Of a stretch of DNA of 64,000 nt, positions 52,214 through 61,421 are shown one piece after another (position 1 is the stretch's first letter; each line of letters starts with the position of its first letter). Below the pieces are notes generated by a model. The model saw nothing but the letters and a program-made list of their open reading frames with translations. It did no database searches and was not told where the DNA came from. This stretch comes from Tsukamurella paurometabola DSM 20162 (GTDB taxonomy: Bacteria > Actinomycetota > Actinomycetes > Mycobacteriales > Mycobacteriaceae): NCBI RefSeq assembly GCF_000092225.1, contig NC_014158.1, positions 1,736,001 to 1,800,000 of the forward strand, written 5' to 3'. The translations under genes and the position numbers were made by a program.

Positions 52214-55018
52214 GTGGCAGGCAAGGCCCGTGTGCACGAGTTGGCTAAAGAGCTCGGTGTCACCAGTAAGGAAGTTCTCGCACGGCTCAGTGAGCAGGGC
52301 GAGTTCGTGAAGTCCGCGTCGTCGACGGTGGAAGCACCCGTCGCGCGACGCCTGCGCGAGTCGTACGGATCCAAGTCCGACGCAAGCGCGAAGCCGGGGC
52401 CCGCCCCGGCCAAGAAGCCCGGCCCCAAGGCCGCGAGCACCCCCGCCCCGTCGTCCGATGCGGCTCCCAAGCCCGCCGCCGCGCGCCCGGGACCCCGTCC
52501 GTCCGCACCCGCGGCGGAGCCAGCCCCCGCGCCCGAGGCGCCGGCCGCACCCGCGGCTCCCGCCGCGAGCGCCCCGGCACCCTCGACCGAGGATCGCCCG
52601 GCAGCGCCGTCGCGGCCCGGTCCGCGTCCGGCGGGCCCCAAGCCCGGCCCGCGCACCCCGAAGGTCGGCAACAACCCGTTCTCCTCGCAGGCTCCCGTCG
52701 AGCGTGCACCCCGTCCGCAGCCGGGCCCCGGAGGTCCGCGCCCGCAGGGCGGTGCGCGTCCCGCACCCGGTCAGGGCGGTCCCCGTCCGCAGGGTGGCGC
52801 CCGTCCCGCACCCGGTCAGGGTGGACCCCGTCCCCAGGGCGGTCGCCCCGCGGCCGGTCCCGGTGGACCCCGTCCGACGCCCGGCAGCATGCCTCCCCGC
52901 CCGAACCCCGGCGCCATGCCCTCGCGGGCTGCGCGTCCGGCCGCCCAGGGCCGCCCCGGCCCCGGTGGTCGCGGTGGGCCCGGCGGTCGTCCCGGCGGCG
53001 GTGGCGGTGGCTACCGCGGTGGGCCCGGCGGCGGCACCGGAGCACCCGCGGGTGGTTTCCGCGGTCGTCCCGGTGGCGGCGGTCGTGGACGTCCCGGTGG
53101 TACCGCGGGTGCGTTCGGTCGTCCCGGCGGCGCGCCGCGTCGCGGCCGCAAGTCGAAGCGGGCGAAACGCGCCGAGTACGAGAACATGCAGGCGCCGATC
53201 GCCGGTGGCGTTCGGCTCCCGCGCGGCCAGGGTGAGACCATCCGTCTCGCTCGTGGTGCCTCGCTGAGCGACTTCGCCGAGAAGATCGACGCGAACCCCG
53301 CATCGTTGGTCCAGGCGCTGTTCAACCTGGGCGAGATGGTCACCGCGACCCAGTCGGTGAACGAGGAGACCCTCGTGCTGCTGGGCGAGGAGATGAACTA
53401 CGTCGTCCAGGTCGTCAGCCCCGAGGACGAGGACCGTGAGCTGCTCGACAGCTTCGATCTCACCTACGGCGAGGACGAGGGCGGCGAGGAAGACCTCGAG
53501 TACCGTCCGCCGGTGGTCACCGTCATGGGCCACGTCGATCACGGTAAGACCCGACTGCTCGACACGATCCGCAAGGCCAACGTCCGCGAGGGCGAGGCCG
53601 GCGGCATCACGCAGCACATCGGTGCCTACCAGGTGCTCACTGAGCTGAACGGCGACGAGCGCCTGATCACCTTCATCGACACCCCGGGTCACGAGGCGTT
53701 CACCGCCATGCGTGCCCGTGGTGCGAAGGCCACCGACCTCGCGATCCTCGTGGTCGCGGCCGACGACGGCGTCATGCCGCAGACGGTGGAGGCGATCAAC
53801 CACGCGCAGGCCGCAGACGTCCCGATCGTGGTGGCGGTCAACAAGATCGACAAGGAGGGCGCGCAGCCGGAGAAGATCCGCGGCCAGCTCACCGAGTACG
53901 GCCTGGTTCCCGAGGAGTACGGCGGCGACACCATGTTCGTCGACATCTCCGCGAAGCAGGGCACGAACGTCGAGGCACTGCTTGAAGCGGTGCTGCTGAC
54001 CGCCGACGCCTCGCTGGACCTGCGGGCCAACCCCGACATGGACGCGCAGGGCGTCGCGATCGAGGCCCACCTCGACCGCGGCCGCGGTCCCGTGGCCACC
54101 GTGCTCATCCAGCGCGGCACCCTGCGGGTCGGCGATTCGATCGTGGCGGGCGACGCCTACGGTCGCGTCCGGCGCATGGTCGACGAGAACGGTGACGACA
54201 TCACCGAGGCGACTCCGTCGCGTCCGGCGCAGGTCATCGGCTTCACGTCGGTCCCCGGTGCAGGCGATAACCTGCTCGTGGTCGACGAGGACCGCATCGC
54301 CCGGCAGATCGCCGACCGGCGCGCGGCGCGTAAGCGCAACGCCCTGGCGGCCCGCTCGCGCAAGCGTGTCTCGCTTGAGGACCTCGATGCCGCGCTCAAG
54401 GAGACGAGCCAGCTCAACCTCATCCTCAAGGGCGATAACTCCGGCACCGTGGAGGCTCTGGAAGAGGCTCTGCTCGGAATCGAGATCGACGACGAGGTGC
54501 AGCTGCGCGTCATCGATCGCGGTGTCGGTGGTGTCACCGAGACCAACGTCAACCTGGCGTCCGCGTCGAACGCGATCATCATCGCGTTCAACGTGCGTGC
54601 CGAGGGCAAGGCCACCGAGCTCGCCAACCGCGAGGGCGTGGAGATCCGGTACTACTCGGTGATCTACCAGGCGATCGACGAGGTCGAGGCCGCGCTCAAG
54701 GGCATGCTCAAGCCGGTCTACGAGGAGAAGGAGCTCGGCCAGGCCGAGATCCGCGCGATCTTCAAGTCGTCCAAGGTGGGCAACATCGCCGGTTGCATGG
54801 TCCAGTCGGGCATCATGCGGCGCAATGCGAAGGCGCGCCTGCTGCGCGACTCGACCGTGGTGGCGGAGAACCTCACCGTCACCTCGCTCAAGCGCGAGAA
54901 GGACGATGCGACCGAGGTCCGCGAGGGCTACGAATGCGGTCTGACGCTGTCGTACTCCGACATCAAGGTCGGCGACGTCATCGAGACCTACGAGCTGGTC
55001 GAGAAGCCGCGCACCTGA
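52214..55018 (+). CDS. infB: translation initiation factor IF-2
   Basis: 934 residues. GTPase that places fMet-tRNA on the 30S subunit. The N-terminal IF2_N module [19 protein letters not shown] is followed by about 300 residues of Pro/Gly/Arg/Ala-rich low complexity, a second IF2_N-like segment, then the G domain with G439HVDHGKT446, DTPGHEAF and NKIDKEGAQ. The C-terminal beta-barrel domains follow. GTG 52214 gives the standard (M)AGKARVHEL start. Upstream ATG 52202 is possible but would overlap the Shine-Dalgarno. Confidence 0.96.
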   Translation: MAGKARVHELAKELGVTSKEVLARLSEQGEFVKSASSTVEAPVARRLRESYGSKSDASAKPGPAPAKKPGPKAASTPAPSSDAAPKPAAARPGPRPSAPAAEPAPAPEAPAAPAAPAASAPAPSTEDRPAAPSRPGPRPAGPKPGPRTPKVGNNPFSSQAPVERAPRPQPGPGGPRPQGGARPAPGQGGPRPQGGARPAPGQGGPRPQGGRPAAGPGGPRPTPGSMPPRPNPGAMPSRAARPAAQGRPGPGGRGGPGGRPGGGGGGYRGGPGGGTGAPAGGFRGRPGGGGRGRPGGTAGAFGRPGGAPRRGRKSKRAKRAEYENMQAPIAGGVRLPRGQGETIRLARGASLSDFAEKIDANPASLVQALFNLGEMVTATQSVNEETLVLLGEEMNYVVQVVSPEDEDRELLDSFDLTYGEDEGGEEDLEYRPPVVTVMGHVDHGKTRLLDTIRKANVREGEAGGITQHIGAYQVLTELNGDERLITFIDTPGHEAFTAMRARGAKATDLAILVVAADDGVMPQTVEAINHAQAADVPIVVAVNKIDKEGAQPEKIRGQLTEYGLVPEEYGGDTMFVDISAKQGTNVEALLEAVLLTADASLDLRANPDMDAQGVAIEAHLDRGRGPVATVLIQRGTLRVGDSIVAGDAYGRVRRMVDENGDDITEATPSRPAQVIGFTSVPGAGDNLLVVDEDRIARQIADRRAARKRNALAARSRKRVSLEDLDAALKETSQLNLILKGDNSGTVEALEEALLGIEIDDEVQLRVIDRGVGGVTETNVNLASASNAIIIAFNVRAEGKATELANREGVEIRYYSVIYQAIDEVEAALKGMLKPVYEEKELGQAEIRAIFKSSKVGNIAGCMVQSGIMRRNAKARLLRDSTVVAENLTVTSLKREKDDATEVREGYECGLTLSYSDIKVGDVIETYELVEKPRT
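52730..52881 (+). repeat. 45-bp tandem repeats in infB
   Basis: Two full copies (52730-52774, 52775-52819) coding [15 protein letters not shown] and a decayed third copy, in the flexible linker of IF-2. Confidence 0.75.
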
Positions 55019-55029
55019 CGGCCTCGCCC

Positions 55030-55320
55030 ATGTTCATCGGCGCCCTCGAGATCGATCTGCTGCTCGGGGATGTGCATTCGCTCAAGCAGAAGCGGTCGGT
55101 GGTCAAGCCCATCCTCGCCGAGCTGCGGAGGTTCTCCGTCAGCGCGGCCGAGGTGGGCGGCCACGACCTGCACCGTCGTGCGGTGATCGGGGTCGGCGTG
55201 GTCGGCCCCGATCAGCCGCACGTCTCCGAGATCCTCGATCGGTGCGAGCGCGCCGCAGCGGGACACCCCGAGGTGGAGCTGCTCTCGGTGCGCCGGCGGT
55301 GGTTCGGTCCCGAGGACTGA
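55030..55320 (+). CDS. DUF503 family protein
   Basis: 96 residues. The start MFIGALEIDLLLGDVHSLKQKRS is the DUF503 (YlxP-like) signature, followed by VVKPILAELRRFSVSAAEVG and VGPDQPHVSEIL. YlxP-type proteins are regularly encoded between infB and rbfA and are presumed to act in ribosome maturation; direct evidence is thin. The start is 11 bp after infB, with no clear Shine-Dalgarno. Confidence 0.88.
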   Translation: MFIGALEIDLLLGDVHSLKQKRSVVKPILAELRRFSVSAAEVGGHDLHRRAVIGVGVVGPDQPHVSEILDRCERAAAGHPEVELLSVRRRWFGPED

Positions 55321-55356
55321 CGCGGTGCTGCGTCCCGATCGTGTAAACAAGGTCGA

Positions 55357-55364
55357 TATATGCT
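55357..55364 (+). promoter_or_regulatory. possible promoter before rbfA
   Basis: TATATGCT in a short AT-rich patch that begins GTAAACAAGG (55343-55352). It is the only AT-rich spot between the DUF503 gene and rbfA. Confidence 0.35.
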
Positions 55365-55409
55365 CGCTCACATCGAGTTGATGCGGGCGCGAGAATGAGG
55401 GGTTCACCG

Positions 55410-55883
55410 ATGGCTGATCCGGCACGGGCCGCCAAGCTCGCCAAGCGGATCGCGACGATCGTCGCGACCGCGATCGAGCACGACATCAAGGACCCGCGGC
55501 TCGATTTCGTGACCGTGACCGACGCGCGGGTCACCAACGATCTCCATGACGCCACGGTGTACTACACCGTGATGGGGCCCACGCTCGATGTGGAACCGGA
55601 CTACGAGTCGGCCGCGGCGGGACTGGAGAAGGCCCGGGGCCAACTGCGCAGCAAGGTGGGTGCAGGCACCGGGGTCCGATTCACACCGACCCTGCGGTTC
55701 GAACCGGACACCGTTCCGGAGGCGGTCGCCACCATGGAGGCGCTGCTGGCCAAGGCGCGAGAGCAGGACGAGCGCGTCGCCGCTGCCGCCGCGAACGCGA
55801 AGCCGGCAGGGGAGGCCGATCCGTACAAGCACGAGGACGAGGACGCCGCCGCGCCGTCGGACGAGGACGAGGCGGAACGGTGA
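55410..55883 (+). CDS. rbfA: ribosome-binding factor A
   Basis: 157 residues. Binds the 30S subunit during 16S rRNA 5'-end maturation. The KH-like fold shows in [42 protein letters not shown] and [16 protein letters not shown] charged, disordered tail of about 35 residues ([17 protein letters not shown]) is typical of actinobacteria. ATG 55410 (MADPARA) is chosen because GAGGGG lies 8 bases upstream; ATG 55395 is in frame but poorly placed. It overlaps nrnA by GTGA. Confidence 0.94.
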   Translation: MADPARAAKLAKRIATIVATAIEHDIKDPRLDFVTVTDARVTNDLHDATVYYTVMGPTLDVEPDYESAAAGLEKARGQLRSKVGAGTGVRFTPTLRFEPDTVPEAVATMEALLAKAREQDERVAAAAANAKPAGEADPYKHEDEDAAAPSDEDEAER

Positions 55884-56824
55884 CGTCCGGCCTCACCGCC
55901 GTCGCTGACGCGCTCGACGGTGCCCGTCGCGTAGCGGTGTACTGCCACATCCGGCCCGACGCCGACACCATCGGCTCCGGTCTGGCACTGGCCCGGGTTC
56001 TGCGTACGCGTGGAGCCGAGGTCTCCATCAGCCATCCCGGTCCGGCGTTGCCCTCCGGAATCGGCCGGCTCGCGGACGCGGCCGCCTTCCGCGAGCCGAT
56101 CGACGTGGCGGATGTCGCCGTCGCGGTCGACTGCGCCAGTTCCGAGCGCCTGGGGTCGCTGGAGGAGTCATTTCTGTCCAGCCCTGTCCGCGTGGTGATC
56201 GACCACCACGCGACCAACACCGGCTTCGGTACGGTCAACCTCATCGATCCGGCGGCGAACAGCACCACCGAGTTGGTATTGGCCGTCGCGGATGCGCTGC
56301 AGGTCCCGCTCGATGCCGAGACCGCCGACTGCCTGTACGCCGGGCTGGTCACCGACACCGGATCCTTCCGGTGGACCTCGCCGACCGGCCACATCATGGC
56401 GGCCCGGCTGCTCGGCGCCGGAGCGCAGGGACGGGAGTTGGCCCAGGACCTGCTCGACACCCACCCACGGGGCTGGTTCACCATGGCCGCCGGTGTACTG
56501 GGGTCCGCGCGCGCCGCGCTGGACGCCTTCGGCGGACTCGGTGTGGTGTACGCCGTGTGCTCGGCGGCCGACCGGGGCACGCTCGGTTGGGATGCCGCCG
56601 AGTCCCTCATCGACCTGCTGCGCACCGCCGACGACTGCGAAGTGGCCGCGCTCTTCAAAGAGGGGGAGCCGGGCACCTGGTCGGCCTCCTTGCGGGCCCG
56701 TAGCGCCGTGGACGTCGCCGCGTTCGCGCGTGAGGTCGGCGGCGGTGGGCACCGCCTCGCCGCCGGATACACCACCCGCGGCACGGCCGACGAGGTGGTG
56801 CAGGCCTTCCTCGAGCGCGTGTGA
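55880..56824 (+). CDS. nrnA: DHH/DHHA1 phosphoesterase, NrnA-like
   Basis: 314 residues. Degrades short oligoribonucleotides and/or dephosphorylates pAp; the M. tuberculosis homologue Rv2837c also hydrolyses cyclic di-nucleotides. Metal-binding DHH motifs are [27 protein letters not shown] and [12 protein letters not shown]. The DHHA1 end has [18 protein letters not shown]. It starts with GTG 55880 inside the rbfA stop, and the MATE gene starts inside its own stop. Confidence 0.93.
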   Translation: MTSGLTAVADALDGARRVAVYCHIRPDADTIGSGLALARVLRTRGAEVSISHPGPALPSGIGRLADAAAFREPIDVADVAVAVDCASSERLGSLEESFLSSPVRVVIDHHATNTGFGTVNLIDPAANSTTELVLAVADALQVPLDAETADCLYAGLVTDTGSFRWTSPTGHIMAARLLGAGAQGRELAQDLLDTHPRGWFTMAAGVLGSARAALDAFGGLGVVYAVCSAADRGTLGWDAAESLIDLLRTADDCEVAALFKEGEPGTWSASLRARSAVDVAAFAREVGGGGHRLAAGYTTRGTADEVVQAFLERV

Positions 56825-58146
56825 CCGAGGTCGTCTCGGGTCGCCGCCTCGGCCGGAGGATCCTCGGGCAGGCACTGCCCGCCCTCGGCGTCCTCGCGGC
56901 CGAACCGCTCTATCTGCTGTGGGACACGGCGATCATCGGTCGCCTCGGTGCGCTGCCGCTCGCCGGACTCGCGGTCGGTGGGCTCATCCTCGCCACCGTC
57001 TCTACCCAGCTCACCTTCCTGTCGTACGGCACCACGTCACGGTCCGCGCGACGGTACGGCGCCGGTGACACCGACGGGGCCGTGATCGAAGGTGTCCAAG
57101 CCACGTGGCTCGCGCTCGCCGTCGGGGCGGTCCTGCTGGCTCTGGTGCAGGTTCTCGCGGGTCCGGTGACGCGGGCGATCGCGGGCCGCGACGAGATCGC
57201 GACCGCCGCCGAATCATGGCTCCGGGTGGCATCCTTCGGTATCCCGATGATCCTGCTGACGATGTCGGGGAACGGTTGGTTGCGGGGCGTGCAGCGGCCA
57301 CGACCACCCCTGGCCTTCGTGCTCATCGGGTTGGGACTGTCGACGGTGCTGTGCCCGATGCTCGTGCACGGTGCCCTCGGGCTGCCCGAGCTGGGGCTGG
57401 TCGGGTCGGCATGGGCGAATCTCGCCGGTCAGGCGGTCAGCGGAACGCTGTTCCTGGGCGCCCTGATCCGGGCTGCGACCTCTCTGCGCCCTCGACCGTC
57501 GATCGTGCGGGCGCAGGTGGTGCTGGGACGCGATCTGATCGTGCGGAGCCTGTCGTTCCAGATCTGCTTCATCTCGGCGGGGGCGGTCGCTGCGCGCGCG
57601 GGCGCCCAGTACGTCGGCGCGCACCAGATCGCCCTGCAGTTGTGGAACTTCGTCGCCCTCGTTCTCGATTCATTGGCGATCGCCGCCCAAACGCTCGTCG
57701 GCGCCGCACTCGGCGCGAAGGACCGGATCGGCGCGCGGCGCCTAGGATGGCGGGTCACCGTCTGGTCGACGGGTTTCGCGGTCGTGATCGCCGCGGGACT
57801 CGCCGCCGCGAGCGGGAGTCTGCCGCACGTCTTCACCACCGACCCCGCGGTGCTCGAGGCACTGCGGGTGCCGTGGTGGTTCCTCGTGGCCATGATCCCG
57901 GTCGCCGGTGTGGTCTTCGCGCTCGACGGCGTGCTCCTCGGTGCCTCCGATGCCGCGTTCCTGCGCACGGCGACGATGGCATCCGCGCTGGTGGGCTTCC
58001 TGCCGCTGATCTGGTTGTCATACGCGTTCGGGTGGGGGCTCGCGGGTATCTGGTCGGGGCTGGCCGCGTTCATGGCGTTGCGCTGCCTCACCGTCGTGCT
58101 CCGGTTCTCCGGTACCACCTGGGAGCGGGTCGGCGCTCCGGGCTGA
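56821..58146 (+). CDS. dinF: MATE family efflux transporter (DinF-like)
   Basis: 441 residues with 12 membrane spans in two homologous halves. The first begins LGQALPALGVLAAEPLYLLWDTAIIG and the second near FQICFISAGAVAARAGAQYVG, both typical of MATE/DinF cation-coupled exporters. M. tuberculosis has dinF (Rv2836c) in the same place. The substrate is unknown. It is coupled to nrnA by overlapping start and stop. Confidence 0.92.
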   Translation: MTEVVSGRRLGRRILGQALPALGVLAAEPLYLLWDTAIIGRLGALPLAGLAVGGLILATVSTQLTFLSYGTTSRSARRYGAGDTDGAVIEGVQATWLALAVGAVLLALVQVLAGPVTRAIAGRDEIATAAESWLRVASFGIPMILLTMSGNGWLRGVQRPRPPLAFVLIGLGLSTVLCPMLVHGALGLPELGLVGSAWANLAGQAVSGTLFLGALIRAATSLRPRPSIVRAQVVLGRDLIVRSLSFQICFISAGAVAARAGAQYVGAHQIALQLWNFVALVLDSLAIAAQTLVGAALGAKDRIGARRLGWRVTVWSTGFAVVIAAGLAAASGSLPHVFTTDPAVLEALRVPWWFLVAMIPVAGVVFALDGVLLGASDAAFLRTATMASALVGFLPLIWLSYAFGWGLAGIWSGLAAFMALRCLTVVLRFSGTTWERVGAPG

Positions 58147-58191
58147 GGTTGCGGCTTGCAATGCCGCCGGAAATGCGTTCGTATGTCACAC

Positions 58192-58614
58192 ATGATGAAC
58201 ACTGTGAACTTCGGCACGCCGGCGGTGCGGCGCGCGCTGGCCGGTGGCGCCCTCCTCGCCGGACTGGGCGCCGTGGTCGCCTGCTCCCCGTCGAACGGCG
58301 GGTCGATGCCCTCGTTCACCGTCAATCCGTCGGCACCGGCGACGGTGTCGGCGACGCCGAGCACGACCGCGTCGTCGGCGCCCGCGACGACCACGGCGCC
58401 CGCACCACCGCAGACCACCTACCCGCCGGTCCCGGAGCAGACCACCCAGCAGACGCAGGTCCCGACGCAGCAGGAACCGACGCAGCAGTACCCCACGCGG
58501 GTACCTACGACGATCCCGCGAACCATCGTTCTGCCGTCCGGGATTCAGCTGCCCCCGGGAGTGCCGCCCACGATCACGCTGCCGCCGGGGATCCCCACCG
58601 AACTGCCGCGCTGA
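58192..58614 (+). CDS. small Pro/Thr/Gln-rich lipoprotein
   Basis: 140 residues. The signal peptide (RRALAGGALLAGLGAVVAC) ends in a lipobox-like VVAC, so the mature part should be lipid-anchored on the cell surface. The mature region is low-complexity: Ser/Thr/Ala-rich, then QTTQQTQVPTQQEPTQQYPT, then two PPG motifs in LPPGVPPTITLPPGIPTELP. The function is unknown; it may be a wall-spanning or glycosylated stalk. Start choices are ATG 58183, 58192 or 58195. Confidence 0.65.
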   Translation: MMNTVNFGTPAVRRALAGGALLAGLGAVVACSPSNGGSMPSFTVNPSAPATVSATPSTTASSAPATTTAPAPPQTTYPPVPEQTTQQTQVPTQQEPTQQYPTRVPTTIPRTIVLPSGIQLPPGVPPTITLPPGIPTELPR

Positions 58615-58629
58615 TCCGCCCCGTCAGCG
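58609..58629. terminator. short hairpin between convergent genes
   Basis: CGCTGA and TCAGCG arms. The stop codons of the lipoprotein gene and of fmdA form part of the two arms. The stem is only 6 bp, so a weak bidirectional terminator at best. Confidence 0.4.
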
Positions 58630-59880
58630 GGATGCGTGCGGCGCGCCCTGGCCCGGGTCGATGCGCGTCGGTCCGTTCTTGCCCGGGGTCACGTCGAAGT
58701 CGAAGATCGACGTCGGGATGTACACGGTGGCACAGGAGTTCGGAATGTCGACGACGCCCGACAATCGTCCCTCGATCGGTGCGGCGCCGAGCAGCAGGTA
58801 GGCCTGCTCCGGGCTGTAGCCGAATGTGGTGAGGTAGTCGATCGCGTGCAGGCAGGCCCGCTGGTACGCCAGATGGCTGTCGAGGTAGCGCTGTTCGTCG
58901 TCGAGGGTCACCGAGGTGCCCGAGAACGCGAGGAATTGCTCGTACCGCGGGCCCACATCGCCGCCGGGCAGGAAGATCGCGTTCTCGCTGACGCCGTAGG
59001 TCTGCATGCCGCCGGAGATGATGTCGACGTGCAGGTCGATGAAGCCGCCCATCTCGATGGCGCCGCAGAAGGTGATCTCGCCGTCGCCCTGGCTGAAGTG
59101 CAGATCGCCCACCGAGAGGTTCGCGCCGTCCACGAACACCGGGTAGAAGACGCGGGTGCCGCGGGTGAGGTTCTTGATGTCCTGGTTGCCGCCGTTCTCG
59201 CGCGGCGGAGCGGTGCGGGCGGCCTCGGCGGCGGCCGCGGTGAAGGCGTCGCCCGTCAGGCTGCCCAGGACCGCGTCGTTCGGCTCGGGCGGCAGCGCCA
59301 GCGGCGGAACGCGATCGGGATCGGTCGCGATGAGTGCCGCCTCGCGGGCGTTCCATCGGGCCAGCAGATCCTTCGACGGCGCCGTGCCCATGAGGCCCGG
59401 GTGAATGATCCCGGTGAAGCTCACGTGCGGGACGTGCCGCGACGTGGCGGTGTGGCCGGTGAAGTCCCAGATCGCCTTGTATGCGTCGGGGAACTGGTCG
59501 GTGAGGAAGCCGCCGCCGTTCTCCTTGGCGAAGATTCCGGTGTAGCCCCAGCCCTGTCCTGCCAGCGGCCCGCTGTCCTCCTGGGGGATCGGGCCCACGT
59601 CCACGATGTCGACGATGAGTAGGTCGCCCGGCTTCGCGCCCTCCACGGCGATCGGCCCGGACAGCGTGTGCACCGTGGTCAGGGGAGCGTTGAGGATGTC
59701 CTCGGCCGAATCGTCGTTGTGGATGGCACCGTCGAACCACTCGCGGCAGTGCACTCGGAAGGTATCGCCCGGCTTGACGGTGACGGCCGGTGGGATGGCG
59801 TAGTGCCACCGGTTGTGTCCCACCTTTTCCTGATCGGTGAACTTCTTGCTGGAATCGAGTGGGAAGACGACCTCTGGCAT
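58624..59880 (-). CDS. fmdA: formamidase/acetamidase
   Basis: 418 residues. Hydrolyses short aliphatic amides such as formamide or acetamide to ammonia and the acid. Family blocks are HNRWHYAIPPAVTVKPGDTF, PLTTVHTLSGPIAVEGAKPG, HPGLMGTAPS, VGDLHFSQGDGEITFCGAIE and GYSPEQAYLLLGAAPIEGR. ATG 59880 (MPEVVFPLDSSKKF) follows GAGAGG. It is 29 bp downstream of fmdB on the same strand, a typical fmdB-fmdA arrangement that provides nitrogen from amides. Confidence 0.94.
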   Translation of the reverse strand: MPEVVFPLDSSKKFTDQEKVGHNRWHYAIPPAVTVKPGDTFRVHCREWFDGAIHNDDSAEDILNAPLTTVHTLSGPIAVEGAKPGDLLIVDIVDVGPIPQEDSGPLAGQGWGYTGIFAKENGGGFLTDQFPDAYKAIWDFTGHTATSRHVPHVSFTGIIHPGLMGTAPSKDLLARWNAREAALIATDPDRVPPLALPPEPNDAVLGSLTGDAFTAAAAEAARTAPPRENGGNQDIKNLTRGTRVFYPVFVDGANLSVGDLHFSQGDGEITFCGAIEMGGFIDLHVDIISGGMQTYGVSENAIFLPGGDVGPRYEQFLAFSGTSVTLDDEQRYLDSHLAYQRACLHAIDYLTTFGYSPEQAYLLLGAAPIEGRLSGVVDIPNSCATVYIPTSIFDFDVTPGKNGPTRIDPGQGAPHASR

Positions 59881-59909
59881 GAGCGGACCTCTCTTCTTCG
59901 GTGGGGTGT

Positions 59910-60185
59910 TCAGGGGCGTGGGAGCGCGGCGTGGCGAGGATTCGACGGTGCGCCGCCACCGGCCCGGCGCGGGGGAGCCGAGACCACGGCGGGGCGTTCG
60001 GCGGTGGCCCGTGTGGCGTCGATCAGGCGTATCGCGCTCGTCGCGCCGCTGCCCAGCCGCGGCGCGGTGATTCCGCGGGGCGCCGCCGCGCCGCAGGTGC
60101 ATGCGGCGCTATCGGGGACCTCCCGCATCGAATAGACCGCGTCGAACGGTCCGCAACTGCGGCAGCGGAATTCATAGGTAGGCAT
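59910..60185 (-). CDS. fmdB: FmdB-type zinc-ribbon protein
   Basis: 91 residues. The start MPTYEFRCRSCGPFDAVYSM is the FmdB/CxxC_CxxC_SSSS signature. Cys8 and Cys11 form the first pair. The second pair is Cys29 and Cys31, a CxC in place of the normal CxxC, so the ribbon is slightly irregular. The tail after residue 50 is Pro/Arg-rich and probably disordered. FmdB was proposed as a regulator of formamidase expression in Methylophilus, but the mechanism is not established. ATG 60185 has a TACCGT box 6 bases upstream. Confidence 0.85.
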   Translation of the reverse strand: MPTYEFRCRSCGPFDAVYSMREVPDSAACTCGAAAPRGITAPRLGSGATSAIRLIDATRATAERPAVVSAPPRRAGGGAPSNPRHAALPRP

Positions 60186-60191
60186 GAATGG

Positions 60192-60197
60192 ACGGTA
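60192..60197 (-). promoter_or_regulatory. -10 box of fmdB-fmdA, leaderless layout
   Basis: TACCGT on the minus strand, 6 bases before ATG 60185. Confidence 0.5.
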
Positions 60198-60237
60198 TCC
60201 CGTTCGCCCGATTTCCGCGCGGTATTCGAGGCCGGGG

Positions 60238-60243
60238 TAGCGT
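60238..60243 (+). promoter_or_regulatory. -10 box of the small HNH gene, leaderless layout
   Basis: TAGCGT ends 8 bases before ATG 60252. Confidence 0.45.
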
Positions 60244-60251
60244 TACCCGCG

Positions 60252-60593
60252 ATGCCACCGAAGAGCCGCAGCCGCAAGGCCGTGATCGCGCGGCGCCGAG
60301 CGCGCCGCGTGGCCGCCGCCGACAACGATCTGACCCCCGAGGACTGGGGTCTGCTGGTGCAGCTGTGGGGTGCCTGTGCGTACTGCGGCGGCGAGGGACC
60401 GTTCCAGAAGGACTGTGTGCTACCGATCTCTCGCGGTGGCCGCTACACCCGGGAGAACGTGGTGCCGGCGTGCCGCTCGTGCAATGCCAGCAAGTGCAAC
60501 TCCGAGGTCACCGGGTGGATGCGTCGGAAGCGCTTGGACGAGAAGGCGTTCCTCCAGGGACACGCGGAGATCCTGTACCGCCTGCGCCAGTGA
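60252..60593 (+). CDS. small HNH-type zinc nuclease-like protein
   Basis: 113 residues. A basic N-terminus (PKSRSRKAVIARRRARR) precedes an HNH fold with two Cys pairs, CAYC (42-45) and CRSC (74-77), around DCVLPISRGGRYTRENVV. The position that holds the catalytic His in most HNH enzymes (DHxxP) is Cys55 here (DCVLP). NASKCNSEV closes the motif. It may bind or cut nucleic acid, but catalysis is uncertain. Its 3' end overlaps the opposing membrane-protein gene by 86 bp. Confidence 0.8.
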   Translation: MPPKSRSRKAVIARRRARRVAAADNDLTPEDWGLLVQLWGACAYCGGEGPFQKDCVLPISRGGRYTRENVVPACRSCNASKCNSEVTGWMRRKRLDEKAFLQGHAEILYRLRQ

Positions 60594-61380
60594 CGTCTGG
60601 CTGCGCGGATGCCCGCTTGTCCTGATCATCCTTGCGTTGCACCGAGTCCCGCATCTGGTCGATGTTCTCGCGCAGCACATCGGAGACCAATTCGTCGGTG
60701 CGCGGGTCCTTGAGCACCTGGAAGACCATCCGGAACACGGTATCGGCGATCAGCCGGATGATGTCGTCGTGGAACGGGATGTACTTGACCCGCTTGGTCT
60801 GCGGGTCGTTCTTCACCATATCCAGGATCATCGCGTCCATCTCGTCGCGGTTCTCCTCGAGTGCTGCGGCGATGTTGGCGGTGTAGTTGCCGGTGCGGAG
60901 CACTTCGGCGACCTCGTCGAGCACGGCCACCGTGATCGGCCGCTTCACCGCCTCGACCACGGTGCCGGTGGCCCGGGTGACCACGGCCGCGGTGATGCGG
61001 TCGCCGTACACCCGGTCGATCGCGCGAGCCAGCCTCGCCAGTGCGACGACGATGCGCAGCAGCCGGAAGGCGCGGAACCACGGCGCGGTCAGGATGAAGG
61101 CGGGCACCATGCCCAGCACCTCGTACCAGTTGTAGAGCAGGAACTTGGGGTGCCAGCCCACCCGCCGCCAGCGCCACAGGAACTCCGCGGCGAAGATGGC
61201 GCAGATCACGCCGTCGATGATGAAGATGGTGCGTTCGGTCGAAGCGGCGACGTCGAAGAAGCTGATCCATGCGATGAGGGCGACCGAGACCACGGCGAGT
61301 GCCACCATGGCCCAGTCGGTCCACAGGACGGGCGGTTTGCGCGGGTAGGCGCCCAGGGCTTCGGTTTCGGTGGTGCTCAT
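60508..61380 (-). CDS. voltage-sensor-like membrane protein without pore domain
   Basis: 290 residues. Four hydrophobic segments in the first 130 residues resemble S1-S4 of voltage-gated channels: WAMVALAVVSVALIAWISFF, IIDGVICAIFAAEFLWRW, the NWYEVLGMVPAFIL segment, and an S4-like helix with spaced arginines (RAFRLLRIVVALARLARAI). No S5-pore-S6 follows. Instead about 150 residues of soluble helical sequence (MDAMILDMVKNDPQTKRVKY and so on) and a disordered Pro/Ser tail end the protein. It is likely annotated elsewhere as an ion transporter. ATG 61380 has a TAGTCT box 8 bases upstream. Confidence 0.75.
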   Translation of the reverse strand: MSTTETEALGAYPRKPPVLWTDWAMVALAVVSVALIAWISFFDVAASTERTIFIIDGVICAIFAAEFLWRWRRVGWHPKFLLYNWYEVLGMVPAFILTAPWFRAFRLLRIVVALARLARAIDRVYGDRITAAVVTRATGTVVEAVKRPITVAVLDEVAEVLRTGNYTANIAAALEENRDEMDAMILDMVKNDPQTKRVKYIPFHDDIIRLIADTVFRMVFQVLKDPRTDELVSDVLRENIDQMRDSVQRKDDQDKRASAQPDVTGAGGTGSPRVPGGTPSRPSASDASTR

Positions 61381-61388
61381 CGCCCCCG

Positions 61389-61394
61389 AGACTA
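61389..61394 (-). promoter_or_regulatory. -10 box of the voltage-sensor-like gene, leaderless layout
   Basis: TAGTCT on the minus strand, 8 bases before ATG 61380. 15 bp separate it from the opposing box. Confidence 0.45.
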
Positions 61395-61409
61395 CTGAGC
61401 CGAGTCCGG

Positions 61410-61415
61410 TAGCGT
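61410..61415 (+). promoter_or_regulatory. -10 box of the metallophosphatase-pptT-truB operon, leaderless layout
   Basis: TAGCGT ends 6 bases before GTG 61422. The spacer GGAGGG could also act as a Shine-Dalgarno, though it is too close for good spacing. Confidence 0.45.
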
Positions 61416-61421
61416 GGAGGG

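Noticed and set aside
52730-52881. Regular DNA repeats in infB as a possible CRISPR array
   Set aside because: The 45-bp units are contiguous, in frame and code the IF-2 linker; there are no unique spacers.
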